This document shows positions 50,646-59,184 of a stretch of 64,000 nt of DNA, piece after piece. A program made the translations under genes and the position numbers. The stretch comes from Allobosea lupini (GTDB lineage: Bacteria > Pseudomonadota > Alphaproteobacteria > Rhizobiales > Beijerinckiaceae). Below the pieces are notes generated by a model that saw only the letters and a list, made by a program, of their open reading frames with translations, was not told where the DNA came from and did not search any database. Position 1 is the stretch's first letter. Each line of letters opens with the position of its first letter. Location of the stretch: contig NZ_FOAN01000011.1 in assembly GCF_900109525.1 (NCBI RefSeq), positions 62,001 to 126,000 of the forward strand, given 5' to 3'.

Positions 50646-51528
50646 CGCGCATGATCCAGCGCTTGTAGGTGAAGGCGAACACCACGCAGATCAGGAACAG
50701 GATCACGCCGACGGCGCTGCCGAAGCCGACGCGCATGCGGGTGATGCCGAAGGTGTAGAGGAAGCTCACCATGGTGTGGGAGGAGTCGGAGGGGCCGCCG
50801 CGCGTCAGCGGCATCACCAGGTCGAAGAGCTGCAGCGAGCCGACGATGGCGAAGAAGACCGAGAGGCGAATGGTCGGCGCCAGGGCGGGGATGACGACAT
50901 AGCGCAGGCTCTGCCAGCGGCTGGCGCCGTCGATCCGCGCCGCCTCCAGCATGGAGCGGTCGATGGTCTGCAATGCCGCGATGAACAGCATCATGTGGAA
51001 GCCGAAATATTTCCATACGACGACGACGAGGATGGCGGCGAAGGCGGTCTGCGGGCTCGCCAGCAGATGCGGCGCTTCTGCCCCGAAGCTCTTGTAGATC
51101 GCCGCCAGCAGGCCGTAATCGCCGTCATAGACGAAGCTGAAGATCAGGCCGGTGGCGATCTCCGCCAGGATATAGGGCAGGAAGAACACCATCCTGAGCG
51201 CCACCGAGCCGCGGAAGCGGTCGGCCAGGATGATCGCGAGCGAGAGCGCCAGCGGCAGCTGGATCACCAGCGAGACGACGATGATCAGCAGGTTGTTCTT
51301 GAAGGCGGTGCCGAAAGCGCGGTTGTCGAAGACGAAGCGGTAATTGTCGAGGCCGATCCAGTTGGTGGGCCTGCCGAAGCCGTTCCAGTTGAAGCCCGAA
51401 TACCAGGCGGCCTCGCCGACCGGCAGCACCACGAACAGCGTGAACAGCAGGAGCGCCGGCGGCAGGAACAGCAGGATCGTCGAGAGCTTGCCGATATCGG
51501 CGACTCTGCGTCCGGCGAGCGCAGCCAT
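50638..51528 (-). CDS. sugar ABC transporter permease (MalF-like)
   Basis: A 296-residue CUT1 permease. First helix at about 15-40, then 'WYSGFNWNGFGRPTNWIGLDNY' (about 45-66), EAA loop 'RSMLEAARIDGASRWQSLRYVVIPALAP' (about 193-220) and 'LTRGGPSDSSHTMVSFLYTFGI' near the end. ATG 51528 is chosen because GAGG lies just upstream; the GTG two codons earlier overlaps that site. Confidence 0.92.
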   Translation of the reverse strand: MAALAGRRVADIGKLSTILLFLPPALLLFTLFVVLPVGEAAWYSGFNWNGFGRPTNWIGLDNYRFVFDNRAFGTAFKNNLLIIVVSLVIQLPLALSLAIILADRFRGSVALRMVFFLPYILAEIATGLIFSFVYDGDYGLLAAIYKSFGAEAPHLLASPQTAFAAILVVVVWKYFGFHMMLFIAALQTIDRSMLEAARIDGASRWQSLRYVVIPALAPTIRLSVFFAIVGSLQLFDLVMPLTRGGPSDSSHTMVSFLYTFGITRMRVGFGSAVGVILFLICVVFAFTYKRWIMRDE

Positions 51529-51636
51529 GATCACCTCGCGATGTGAACGGGCAGGAGAGGTCGGCCGGCGGGATCGACCCGCCGTCTCGCGCTTCGATCG
51601 ATGGGGGACGAGCGATGTCCCCCGACTGGCTGGTCG

Positions 51637-52896
51637 TCAGTTGCCCTGGCGGAAGGCGTCCTGGATCGCCTTGGCCGCCTGCTTCGGCGTCATCGTGCCG
51701 GCGGCGATCTCGGTGGTCGCGTCGTTGACGACGCGGCCGACGGAGGGGCCGAGATCCTGGTCGTAGAAGTTCTGGTGATAGCTCGAACTGGCGATGTTCT
51801 GGGCGATGTTGCGCATGAAGGCGCTGCCCAGTCCCGCTTCGGCGCCCTTGTAGACAGGCACGATAAAGTTGCCGGCCGCGAGGCGCTTCTGCGGCTCGGC
51901 GCTGACGAAGTGCTTCAGGAAGGCGACGGCCTCCTTCGGGGCGCCCTTGGTGACGAGCCAGCCATTGATGCCGCCCAGCGTGTCGCTCGGCTGTCCTTTG
52001 CCGCCCGGGACGGTGGGGAAGTTGATCCAGGCGAGCTTGTCGTCGGGGATGCCGGCCTTGTCGACCGCGAAGACCTTCTGAGTGTGGTAGAAGCTGGAGA
52101 TGGCGAGCAGCATCGCCGCCTTGCCATCGCCGAAATGGCCGATCGCCTGCTGGCTCTTGAAGCCGAGGAAACCGTTCTGGAAAGGCTGGAGATCGACGAG
52201 CTGCTTGAAGAGCTCGCCCGACTTCTGGAAGGTTTCGCCCTCGAAGCCGCCGTCCTGCCCCTTCAGCGCCGCCTGGATCGCAGCCTTGCCGCCGAGGCGC
52301 ATGGCCAGGTTGGTCCAGTAGAAATGCACAGGCCATTTGTCGGCGCCGCCGACCGCGAGCGGCGTGATGCCGGCGGCCTTGAGCTTCTTCACCGCGTCGA
52401 GGAGGTCGTCATAGGTCACGATCTTGCCGGCATCGACGCCGGCCTTGGCCAGCAGGTCCTTGTTGGCCATGAAGCCGACCTGCGAGACGCCGTAGGGGAC
52501 GCCGTAGATCTTGCCGTCGACCGTGAAGGCGTCGACCGCACTCGCGGAGAGATTGTCCTTGTAGCCCTGCATCGCCGGGGTGATATCCTCAAGGACCCCG
52601 GCCTCGGCCTGCGACTTCAGCACGCCGCCGGCCCAGCTGTAGATGATGTGGGGCCGGTCCCTGGACTGCAGCAGCGTCGGCGCCTTGGCCTTGTAGGCCT
52701 CGTTTTCGAGATATTGCATCTCGACCTTCACGCCGGGGTTCTTCGCCTCGAAATCGCGCGCCACCTCTTCCCAGAGCTTCACGACGACGGGATTGGCCTC
52801 GATGTGCAGCCATTTGACCGTAGTCTGGGCGAAGACAGAGCCTGCGCTGACGGCGAGGGCGACGGCGCCGACGAGCAGGGCTTTGAAACGAGCCAT
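51637..52896 (-). CDS. ABC transporter substrate-binding protein, family 1 (sugar)
   Basis: A 419-residue extracellular solute-binding protein with Sec signal peptide 'MARFKALLVGAVALAVSAG' and cleavage near VFAQ. Mature part: 'TVKWLHIEANPVVVKLWEEVARDFEAKNPGVKVEMQYLENEAYKAK' features (about 27-72), 'YGVPYGVSQVGFMANKDLLAKAGVD' (about 135-160), 'GGINGWLVTKGAPKEAVAFLKHF'. Family 1 receptors bind oligosaccharides, glycerol 3-phosphate or polyols. ATG 52896 follows GGGAGGA. First gene of the minus operon that has two permeases but no ATPase. Confidence 0.93.
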   Translation of the reverse strand: MARFKALLVGAVALAVSAGSVFAQTTVKWLHIEANPVVVKLWEEVARDFEAKNPGVKVEMQYLENEAYKAKAPTLLQSRDRPHIIYSWAGGVLKSQAEAGVLEDITPAMQGYKDNLSASAVDAFTVDGKIYGVPYGVSQVGFMANKDLLAKAGVDAGKIVTYDDLLDAVKKLKAAGITPLAVGGADKWPVHFYWTNLAMRLGGKAAIQAALKGQDGGFEGETFQKSGELFKQLVDLQPFQNGFLGFKSQQAIGHFGDGKAAMLLAISSFYHTQKVFAVDKAGIPDDKLAWINFPTVPGGKGQPSDTLGGINGWLVTKGAPKEAVAFLKHFVSAEPQKRLAAGNFIVPVYKGAEAGLGSAFMRNIAQNIASSSYHQNFYDQDLGPSVGRVVNDATTEIAAGTMTPKQAAKAIQDAFRQGN

Positions 52897-52943
52897 GAGG
52901 GTCCTCCCGTGTGTCGGCCGCTGACGGGCCGTTGATGGTTCGA

Positions 52944-52979
52944 ACCGTAAGCTCAGGATTTGAGGTGCGCAACTCAAAT
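52944..52979 (-). promoter_or_regulatory. promoter with LacI-type palindrome for the sugar/ThuA operon
   Basis: A 22-bp palindrome ATTTGAG-gtgcgcaa-CTCAAAT (52958-52979) has 7-bp perfect arms and a central CG as in LacI-family operators. It overlaps a minus-strand -35-like TTGCGC (52972-52967), with TACGGT (52949-52944) 17 bases on as a poor -10. The LacI gene at 46836 is the natural candidate regulator. Confidence 0.45.
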
Positions 52980-52994
52980 TTTGATGTTATTCGG
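52980..52994 (+). promoter_or_regulatory. candidate activator half-site, copy 1 (AraC-type)
   Basis: TTTGATGTTATTCGG matches 12 of 15 bases of the sequence at 54787-54801 (conserved TTTGA and TATTCGG around a variable triplet). It is directly beside the palindrome at 52958-52979 and about 45 bases before the SDR start. The second copy precedes the molybdenum hydroxylase operon, and the AraC gene lies between them. Confidence 0.35.
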
Positions 52995-53040
52995 AGCCGG
53001 ACGCTGCGACCTTGATGCGGCGATGACGAAGGAGGCGGTC

Positions 53041-53802
53041 TTGGCGGGTGCGATTTATCCCGATCTCGAGGGCAAGGTGGTGCTGGTCACGGGCGGTGGC
53101 TCCGGCATCGGCGAGGCAATCGTTCGCGCCTTCGTCCGGCAGGGCGCGAAGGTCGGCTTCATCGACCTGAAGGAGGCTGAGTCCCGCGCCATTGCGGCGG
53201 AACTCGCTGCCGCTGGTGCGAGCGTCCATTTCGAGCGTGCGGACCTGACCGATATCGCCGCGCTGCGCCAGGCGATCGGCGCGATCCGGGAGACGCTCGG
53301 TCCGGTCGACATCCTCATCAACAATGCCGCCCATGACGAGCGCCATGATGCGCTGGACGTGACGCCCGAATACTGGGACGAGCGCATGGCGGTGAACCTG
53401 AAGCACCAGTTCTTCGCGGCGCAGGCGGTCCTGCCCGACATGATCGCGAAGAAGGGCGGCGCGATCGTCAATTTCGGCTCGACCTCCTGGATGATAGGCC
53501 AGGGCGGCATGCCGGCCTATACGGCGGCGAAATCGGCCGTGCTCGGGCTGACGCGCTCGCTGGCGCGCGATTTCGGCGAGCACAATATCCGCGTCAACGC
53601 GATCGCGCCGGGCTGGATCATGACGCAGCGCCAGATCGACCTGTGGCTGACGCCGGAGAGCGAGGCCGAGCTGATGCGGCGCCAGTGCCTGAAGCGCCGG
53701 CTGGTGCCGGAGGACATTGCGCGCGCGACGCTGTTCTTCGCTTCGGAAGAAGCGGGCGCCTGCACCAACCAGCATTATGTCGTCGACGGCGGCTGGGTGT
53801 GA
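53041..53802 (+). CDS. SDR family NAD(P)-dependent oxidoreductase
   Basis: A 253-residue classical short-chain dehydrogenase (280 residues if the longest frame is used). 'VVLVTGGGSGIGEAIVRAF' (cofactor loop, about 12-30), 'ILINNAAHDERHD' (about 92-104), catalytic Ser in 'NFGSTSWMIGQGGMPAYTAAKSAV' with Tyr-xxx-Lys, and the final 'YVVDGGWV'. TTG 53041 is chosen because AAGGAGG lies 5 bases upstream; ATG 53023 is in frame but has no ribosome site. It would oxidise a sugar or alcohol. It is divergent from the sugar operon and upstream of the AraC gene, so it could belong to either pathway. Confidence 0.88.
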   Translation: MAGAIYPDLEGKVVLVTGGGSGIGEAIVRAFVRQGAKVGFIDLKEAESRAIAAELAAAGASVHFERADLTDIAALRQAIGAIRETLGPVDILINNAAHDERHDALDVTPEYWDERMAVNLKHQFFAAQAVLPDMIAKKGGAIVNFGSTSWMIGQGGMPAYTAAKSAVLGLTRSLARDFGEHNIRVNAIAPGWIMTQRQIDLWLTPESEAELMRRQCLKRRLVPEDIARATLFFASEEAGACTNQHYVVDGGWV

Positions 53803-53925
53803 GGCTACGCCACCCGCGACAATGCGGTTGGTCGGGTCCGCCTTGAAAGACGGCCGGCTGCCGTCCAATATCCCGGCCTCTGGCGGCTGGCCGCCCTACG
53901 ACACGATACCGGGTGAGGAAACGGC

Positions 53926-54771
53926 ATGTCGGATGCCCTGCGCATCGCGCACGGAGCTTTCGGCCGGGTGGCGCTGCTCGACATGGATCGCAGCCTCGTC
54001 CGGCACGCGCATCCGCATTGCCATGTGCTGCTCAAGGTCGACGGCGACGATACGCAGTTCCTGGTCGGGGATCATGTCGCCCCGCTGACCGACGATCTCG
54101 CCGTGCTGGTCAATGCCTGGGAGACGCATGCCTATGTCCATGACCCCTCGCGCAGGAACGCCCTGATCCTGGCGCTCTATATCGAGCCGGAGTGGCTGCG
54201 CAGCTTTCGGCCGAACTGGGCGGCGAGCGGTTCGCCCGGCTTCTTCGAGCACTCGGCGGGCGAAGTCAGCGCCCATATCCGCCAGACCGCGCTCGATCTT
54301 GCCGCCGAGATGGTGCACGAGCCCGGCGCCAGCCGCCGTCAGGAGGAGTTGCTGTCGGAACTGATGATCGCCGTGATCGAGCGCTTCACGCCCTGGCGCT
54401 CGATCGGCGCCTCGCTGCGCGAGATCGCGCGTTCCAGTGCGGTCGATTTCCGGGTGCGTCGGGCGATTCTGCTGATGCGCTCCAATCCGGCCGCGCCGCT
54501 CTCGATCGAGCGGCTGGCGAGCGAGGCCGGCCTGTCGCGGGCGCATTTCTTTCGGATGTTCGAGACCTCGACCGGCGTGACGCCGCATGTCTTCCTCAAC
54601 GTACTGAAGGTCGAGCTCGCGGTCGGCGCCGTCGTCGACGGCGAGGAGAGCTTCAGCGCGATCGGCGACCGGCTCGGCTTCAGCGCGCCGGCGCACTTCA
54701 CGCGCTTCTTCCGCGACCATTGCTCGGTGGCGCCGAGCGAGTTCCGCAGCGTGGCGCGCCTCGGTCGCTGA
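53926..54771 (+). CDS. AraC family transcriptional regulator
   Basis: A 281-residue regulator. The N-terminal cupin-like part has 'LVRHAHPHCHVLLKVDGDDTQFLVGD' (about 24-50), the C-terminal double HTH has 'LSIERLASEAGLSRAHFFRMFETSTGVTPHVFLNVLKVELAV' features (about 190-232) and 'FSAIGDRLGFSAPAHFTRFFRDHCSVAPSEFR' (about 243-275). It lies just before the molybdenum hydroxylase operon and probably activates it in response to the imported compound. Related site sequences at 52980 and 54787 flank it. Confidence 0.93.
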   Translation: MSDALRIAHGAFGRVALLDMDRSLVRHAHPHCHVLLKVDGDDTQFLVGDHVAPLTDDLAVLVNAWETHAYVHDPSRRNALILALYIEPEWLRSFRPNWAASGSPGFFEHSAGEVSAHIRQTALDLAAEMVHEPGASRRQEELLSELMIAVIERFTPWRSIGASLREIARSSAVDFRVRRAILLMRSNPAAPLSIERLASEAGLSRAHFFRMFETSTGVTPHVFLNVLKVELAVGAVVDGEESFSAIGDRLGFSAPAHFTRFFRDHCSVAPSEFRSVARLGR

Positions 54772-54786
54772 GGCATTTTCTTCGAA

Positions 54787-54801
54787 TTTGAGACTATTCG
54801 G
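54787..54801 (+). promoter_or_regulatory. candidate activator half-site, copy 2 (AraC-type)
   Basis: TTTGAGACTATTCGG lies 16 bases after the AraC stop and about 100 bases before the molybdenum hydroxylase start. It is 12 of 15 identical to the site at 52980-52994. The position suits an AraC activator bound upstream of a promoter. Confidence 0.35.
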
Positions 54802-54851
54802 TAAGTCCCGAGACTGAGCGGGATCGAACCTGGCCGGCCGATGACCGAACC

Positions 54852-54889
54852 TTCCCGTGAGGCGCCTCCGTAAGAGCGCCTCACGGGAG
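54852..54889 (+). promoter_or_regulatory. strong hairpin that includes the ribosome site of the molybdenum hydroxylase
   Basis: CCCGTGAGGCGC (54854-54865) and GCGCCTCACGGG (54876-54887) form a perfect 12-bp stem with a 10-base loop, extendable by one A-T pair. The right arm and next base contain GGGAG, the only ribosome-site-like sequence before the GTG start at 54900. When folded it would hide that site. No T-run follows, so it is not an ordinary terminator. Confidence 0.6.
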
Positions 54890-54899
54890 CCGAACGCCG

Positions 54900-57842
54900 G
54901 TGAAGGCTGAAACCATTTCCTGGACGGGCCAGTCCGTGGAGCGCGTCGAGGACGCCGCCCTGCTGACCGGTCGCGGACGTTTCATCGATGACCTCGGCAT
55001 CAGGCCAGGCACGCTGCACGCCGCGATCCTGCGCTCGCCGCACGCCCATGCGGACATCCTCTCGATCGGGACCGGGGCCGCCGCCGCGCTGCCGGGCGTG
55101 GTGGCGATCGTCACGGGACGCGATCTTGCCAGGCTGACCACGCCGATGGTCGCCGGACTGAAGATCGCCGCGGAGAACTGGCCGATGGCGGTCGAGCGCG
55201 TGCGCTATGTCGGCGAGCCCGTCGCGATCGCGGTCGCCGAGAACCGCTATCTCGCCGAGGATGCGCTGGACGCGATCGAGGTGACGTACCAGCCGCTGCA
55301 AGCGGTCGTCGATCCCGTCGCCAGCATGGCGGAGGAGGCGCCCATCCTCCACGAGAAGGCCGGCGCCAACCTCGTCAGCGATCGCCGCTTCCGCTATGGC
55401 GAGCCCGAGCCCGCCTTCGCCGCAGCCGCGCACACGATCTCGGTCAGCATCGCCTATCCGCGCAATACCGGCGCGCCGATGGAGACCTTCGGCGTCGTCG
55501 CCGAGTACGATCCGCATGAGGGCGTCTACGACATCCTCGCCAATTTCCAGGGCCCGTTCAGCATCCACACCGTGCTGGCGCGCGCGCTGAAGGTTCCCGG
55601 CAACCGCCTGCGTTTGCGCATGCCGCCGGACTCCGGCGGCAGCTTCGGCGTCAAGCAGGGCGTCGCGCCCTATGCCGTCCTGATCGGCGTCGCCGCGCGG
55701 ATCGCCGGGCGACCGGTGAAATGGATCGAGGACCGGCTCGAGCATCTCGGCGCGGCGGTGGCGGCGACCAACCGTGTCACCACGCTCAAGGCGGCCGTGT
55801 CGGCGCAGGGGCGGATCAGCGCGCTCGACTGGGACCAGATCGAGGATTGCGGCGCCTATCCTCGTGCGCCGGAGCCGGCCACGCTCTACCGGATGCACGG
55901 CAACATGACCGGCGCCTACGACATCCGGCATGTCGCGATGCGCAACCGCGTGGTGCTGACCAACAAGGCACCGACCGGGCTGGTGCGCGGTTTCGGCGGC
56001 CCGCAGGTCTATTTCGCGCTGGAGCGGCTGATGCAGCGCATCGCCGTCGAACTGCAGCTCGATCCGCTCGACGTCATCCGTCGGAACCTGATCCCGGCCG
56101 GCGCCTTCCCGTATCGCACCGCGACCGGCGCGCTCTACGATTCCGGCGACTATCAGGCGGCTATCGAGCAGGCCGTCGCCGGCCGTCTCGCCGAGCTCGA
56201 GCAGCGCCGCAACGCAGCGCGGGCCGCCGGCAGGCGCTACGGCATCGGCTTAGCCGCTGTTGTCGAGCCCAGCGTCTCGAACATGGGCTACATCACCACC
56301 GTGCTGACCGCCGAGGAGCGGCGCAAGGCCGGGCCGAAGAACGGCGCGCAGGCGACGGCGACGGTCTCGATCGACCCGGTCGGCTCGGTCAGCGTCCATG
56401 TCGCCTCGACGCCGCAGGGCCAGGGCCATCGCACCGTGCTGGCGCAGGTCGTCGCCGACATCTTCGGCCTGCCGCATCGCGACATCAGGGTCGTCGCCGA
56501 TCTCGACACCGGCAAGGACGCCTGGTCGATCGCCTCCGGCAACTATTCCAGCCGCTTTGCCGCGGCGGTGGCCGGCGCCGCCCATCTCGCTGCGACCCGC
56601 CTGCGCGACAAGCTCGCCTTGATCGCTGCGGACCAGCTCAAGGCCGAGCCCGGGCAGATCGGCTTTGCTGGCGGCGCGGTCTTCGCCAAGGGCAACCCGG
56701 ACAAGACCATCCCGTTCGGCCGGATCGCGGCGCTCTGCCATTGGTCGCCGGCGCTGTTGCCCGATGGCGTCGACCAGACGATCCGCGACACCGCCTTCTG
56801 GACGCCGCCGCAGCTCACTGCGCCGAGCGAGGGCGACGAGATCAATTCCTCGCTCTGCCATGGCTTCATCTTCGACATGGCCGGCGTCGAGGTCGATCCG
56901 AGCAGCGGCAAGGTCCGGATCGACCGCTACGTCACCATGCATGATTGCGGGCGGGTGCTGCATCCCGGCATGGTCGAGGGCCAGATCCGCGGAGGCTTCG
57001 CCCAGGCTCTCGGCGCGACCTTCTACGAGGAGCTCGCCTATGCCGAGGACGGCGCCTTCCTGACCGGCACCTTCGCCGACTACCTGCTGCCGACCGCGAC
57101 CGAGACGCCGGATATCGAGATCCTGCACATCGAGACGCCGTCGCCCTTCACGCCGCTCGGAACCAAGGGTGTCGGCGAGGGCAACTGCATGTCGACGCCG
57201 GTCTGCCTGGCAAATGCGGTCGCTGATGCGCTCGGGGTCTCCGACATCGCCCTGCCGCTGACACCCGCCAGGCTTGCGGCACTCGCCGCCGAACCCGAAC
57301 CGACCCGGCCGGCGACGAGCCGCGCCGCAGCGCCTGCCGCCAGGCCGGGCGACCGCAGCCTGCGCGGCGAAGGCGAGGCCAGGGTTGGTGCCGCGCCCGA
57401 GGCGATCTGGGCGATGCTGCTCGACGTCGACACGCTGGCCTCGATCACTCCCGGCTGCCATGGCGTGCAGAAGCTCTCCGAGACGCATTTCAAGGCCGAT
57501 GTCACGCTCGGTGTCGGCCCGGTGAAGGGACGCTACAAGGCCGAGATCAGGCTCGAAGACCTCGATGAGCCCCAGGCCGCGACATTGACCGGCTCGATCT
57601 CGGGAGCGCTCGGCACCGGTGGCGGCTTCGGCCGCGTGACGCTGACGCCGGACGGCAAAGGTGGCACCGTGATCGCCTATGCCTATGAGGCAGCGGTCGG
57701 CGGCAAGGTCGCGGCGATCGGCGGGCGCCTGCTCGACGGCGCGGCGAAGGCGATCATCGGCCAGTTCTTCGCGGCGCTGGCGCGCAAGGCGTCGCCCGGC
57801 AAACCCGGCCTGCTCGCCCGCCTGTTCGGGAGGCGCGCATGA
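54900..57842 (+). CDS. molybdenum hydroxylase large subunit (CoxL-type) fused to an SRPBCC/CoxG-like domain
   Basis: A 980-residue protein starting with GTG. Residues 1-790 are a molybdopterin-binding subunit: 'GQSVERVEDAALLTGRGRFIDD' (about 8-30), 'PPDSGGSFGVKQGVAPYAV' (Moco loop, about 241-260), 'LVRGFGGPQVYFALERLM' (about 361-378), catalytic Glu760 in 'GTKGVGEGNCMSTP'. After an Ala/Pro-rich linker (about 795-818), residues 820-965 are an SRPBCC domain like CoxG ('ARVGAAPEAIWAMLLDVDTLASITPGCHGV'), normally a separate protein. CoxG-like proteins help recruit or mature CO dehydrogenase-type enzymes. The next two genes supply the FAD and 2Fe-2S subunits. It likely hydroxylates an aromatic or heterocyclic acid; CO is unlikely as no CoxL active-site signature is seen. 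Confidence 0.92.
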   Translation: MKAETISWTGQSVERVEDAALLTGRGRFIDDLGIRPGTLHAAILRSPHAHADILSIGTGAAAALPGVVAIVTGRDLARLTTPMVAGLKIAAENWPMAVERVRYVGEPVAIAVAENRYLAEDALDAIEVTYQPLQAVVDPVASMAEEAPILHEKAGANLVSDRRFRYGEPEPAFAAAAHTISVSIAYPRNTGAPMETFGVVAEYDPHEGVYDILANFQGPFSIHTVLARALKVPGNRLRLRMPPDSGGSFGVKQGVAPYAVLIGVAARIAGRPVKWIEDRLEHLGAAVAATNRVTTLKAAVSAQGRISALDWDQIEDCGAYPRAPEPATLYRMHGNMTGAYDIRHVAMRNRVVLTNKAPTGLVRGFGGPQVYFALERLMQRIAVELQLDPLDVIRRNLIPAGAFPYRTATGALYDSGDYQAAIEQAVAGRLAELEQRRNAARAAGRRYGIGLAAVVEPSVSNMGYITTVLTAEERRKAGPKNGAQATATVSIDPVGSVSVHVASTPQGQGHRTVLAQVVADIFGLPHRDIRVVADLDTGKDAWSIASGNYSSRFAAAVAGAAHLAATRLRDKLALIAADQLKAEPGQIGFAGGAVFAKGNPDKTIPFGRIAALCHWSPALLPDGVDQTIRDTAFWTPPQLTAPSEGDEINSSLCHGFIFDMAGVEVDPSSGKVRIDRYVTMHDCGRVLHPGMVEGQIRGGFAQALGATFYEELAYAEDGAFLTGTFADYLLPTATETPDIEILHIETPSPFTPLGTKGVGEGNCMSTPVCLANAVADALGVSDIALPLTPARLAALAAEPEPTRPATSRAAAPAARPGDRSLRGEGEARVGAAPEAIWAMLLDVDTLASITPGCHGVQKLSETHFKADVTLGVGPVKGRYKAEIRLEDLDEPQAATLTGSISGALGTGGGFGRVTLTPDGKGGTVIAYAYEAAVGGKVAAIGGRLLDGAAKAIIGQFFAALARKASPGKPGLLARLFGRRA

Positions 57843-58666
57843 AGCCCGCGCCCTTCGACTATCTGCGCGCTGGCAGCCTCGACGAGGCGCTGGCGGCGCT
57901 CGCCGAGCATGGCTCCGAGGCGCGCATCATCGCCGGCGGCCAGTCGCTATTGCCGATGCTGAACATGCGCCTCGCCAAGCCCGCTCTGCTCGTCGACATC
58001 ATGGGCGTCGCCGGGCTCGGTGAGGTCCGGCGTGAGGGCGGGATGATCGTGGTGCCGGGTGGCGTTCGGCAGGCGGCGCTGTTGCAGCGGCCGGGCCTGG
58101 CGAGCGAACAGCCGCTGCTGGCCGCCGCCTTGCCCTGGCTCGGTCACTACCAGACCCGGGCGCGCGGAACGGTCTGCGGCTCGGCCGCCCATGCCGATCC
58201 CAGCGCCGAAATCCCGCTCTGCCTGGTCGCGCTCGATGGTGAGATCCGCCTGCGCTCGCGCCGCAAGCGCCGGGTGCTCAAGGCGGCCGACTTCTTCTCC
58301 GGCATGATGGTGACGCAGAGGGCCGATGACGAGCTGATTGAGGCCGTCGCCTTTCCGGCTGCCCGGCCCGGCACCGGCTATGCCTTCGAGGAGGTGGCGC
58401 GCCGGCATGGCGACTTCGCCATCGTCGGCTGTGCGGCGATGGTCGAGGCCGCGCAGATTCATCTCGCGGTCGCCGGTGTCGCCGACAAGCCTGAGCGCCG
58501 GAGCTGGCCGCGCCTGGACGGTTCGGCGCTCGACGACGCGCTCAACGCCTTCGCCTGGGAGCTCGACGCCCGCGAGGACCTGCACGCCAGCGCCAGGCTG
58601 CGCCGCGACCTCGTCCGCACGCTCGGCCGCCGCACGATCGAGGAGGCCGGCCGATGCCTCGCCTGA
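57839..58666 (+). CDS. xanthine dehydrogenase family FAD-binding (medium) subunit
   Basis: A 275-residue CoxM-type subunit. FAD contacts: 'ARIIAGGQSLLPMLNMRLAKPALLVDI' (about 26-52) and 'RGTVCGSAAHADPSAEIPLCLVAL' (about 104-128). It passes electrons from the 2Fe-2S subunit to an external acceptor. It overlaps the large-subunit stop by 4 bases and the small-subunit start by 13 bases, so the three subunits are translated together in L-M-S order. Confidence 0.94.
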   Translation: MKPAPFDYLRAGSLDEALAALAEHGSEARIIAGGQSLLPMLNMRLAKPALLVDIMGVAGLGEVRREGGMIVVPGGVRQAALLQRPGLASEQPLLAAALPWLGHYQTRARGTVCGSAAHADPSAEIPLCLVALDGEIRLRSRRKRRVLKAADFFSGMMVTQRADDELIEAVAFPAARPGTGYAFEEVARRHGDFAIVGCAAMVEAAQIHLAVAGVADKPERRSWPRLDGSALDDALNAFAWELDAREDLHASARLRRDLVRTLGRRTIEEAGRCLA

Positions 58667-59184
58667 GCGCCGCCAACCGCCACCGCGTCGGCTTCACGCT
58701 GAACGGCAAGCCCGTCGTGGTCGAGGCCGAGCCACGCCTGCTCGCGACCGACGCGCTGCGCCACGGCCTCGGCGCGACCGGCACCCATGTCGGCTGCGAG
58801 CACGGCGCCTGCGGCGCCTGCACCGTCCTGATCGACGGGGCGCCGGCGCGCGCCTGCCTGACGCTCGCCGTCCAGCTCGAAGGCCGGGAGGTCACCACGA
58901 TCGAGGGGCTGGCGCCCGCACAGGACCGCCTCTCGGTGCTGCAGGCCGCCTTCCGGCGCCACCACGCATTGCAGTGCGGCTTCTGCACCGCCGGCATCCT
59001 GATCTCGCTCGAGGCCTTCCTGCGCGAGCAGCCGGAGCCGAGCGAGCACGCGCTGCGCGAGGTCGTCGGCGGGCATCTCTGCCGCTGCACCGGCTACACC
59101 CCGATCATCGCCGCCGGGCGCGAGGCCGCTGCCCTGCTGCGCCAGGCATCTCAGTCCACTGCCGCGGAGCCCCTCGATGTTTGA
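58654..59184 (+). CDS. (2Fe-2S)-binding (small) subunit of molybdenum hydroxylase
   Basis: A 176-residue CoxS-type subunit. The plant-ferredoxin-like cluster is held by Cys48, Cys53, Cys56 and Cys68 ('VGCEHGACGACTV'...'ARACLT'), the second cluster by Cys108, Cys111, Cys143 and Cys145 ('QCGFCTAGI', 'HLCRCTGYTP'). All eight ligands are present, so the enzyme should have a full electron chain. It overlaps the next gene by 8 bases. Confidence 0.95.
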   Translation: MPRLSAANRHRVGFTLNGKPVVVEAEPRLLATDALRHGLGATGTHVGCEHGACGACTVLIDGAPARACLTLAVQLEGREVTTIEGLAPAQDRLSVLQAAFRRHHALQCGFCTAGILISLEAFLREQPEPSEHALREVVGGHLCRCTGYTPIIAAGREAAALLRQASQSTAAEPLDV

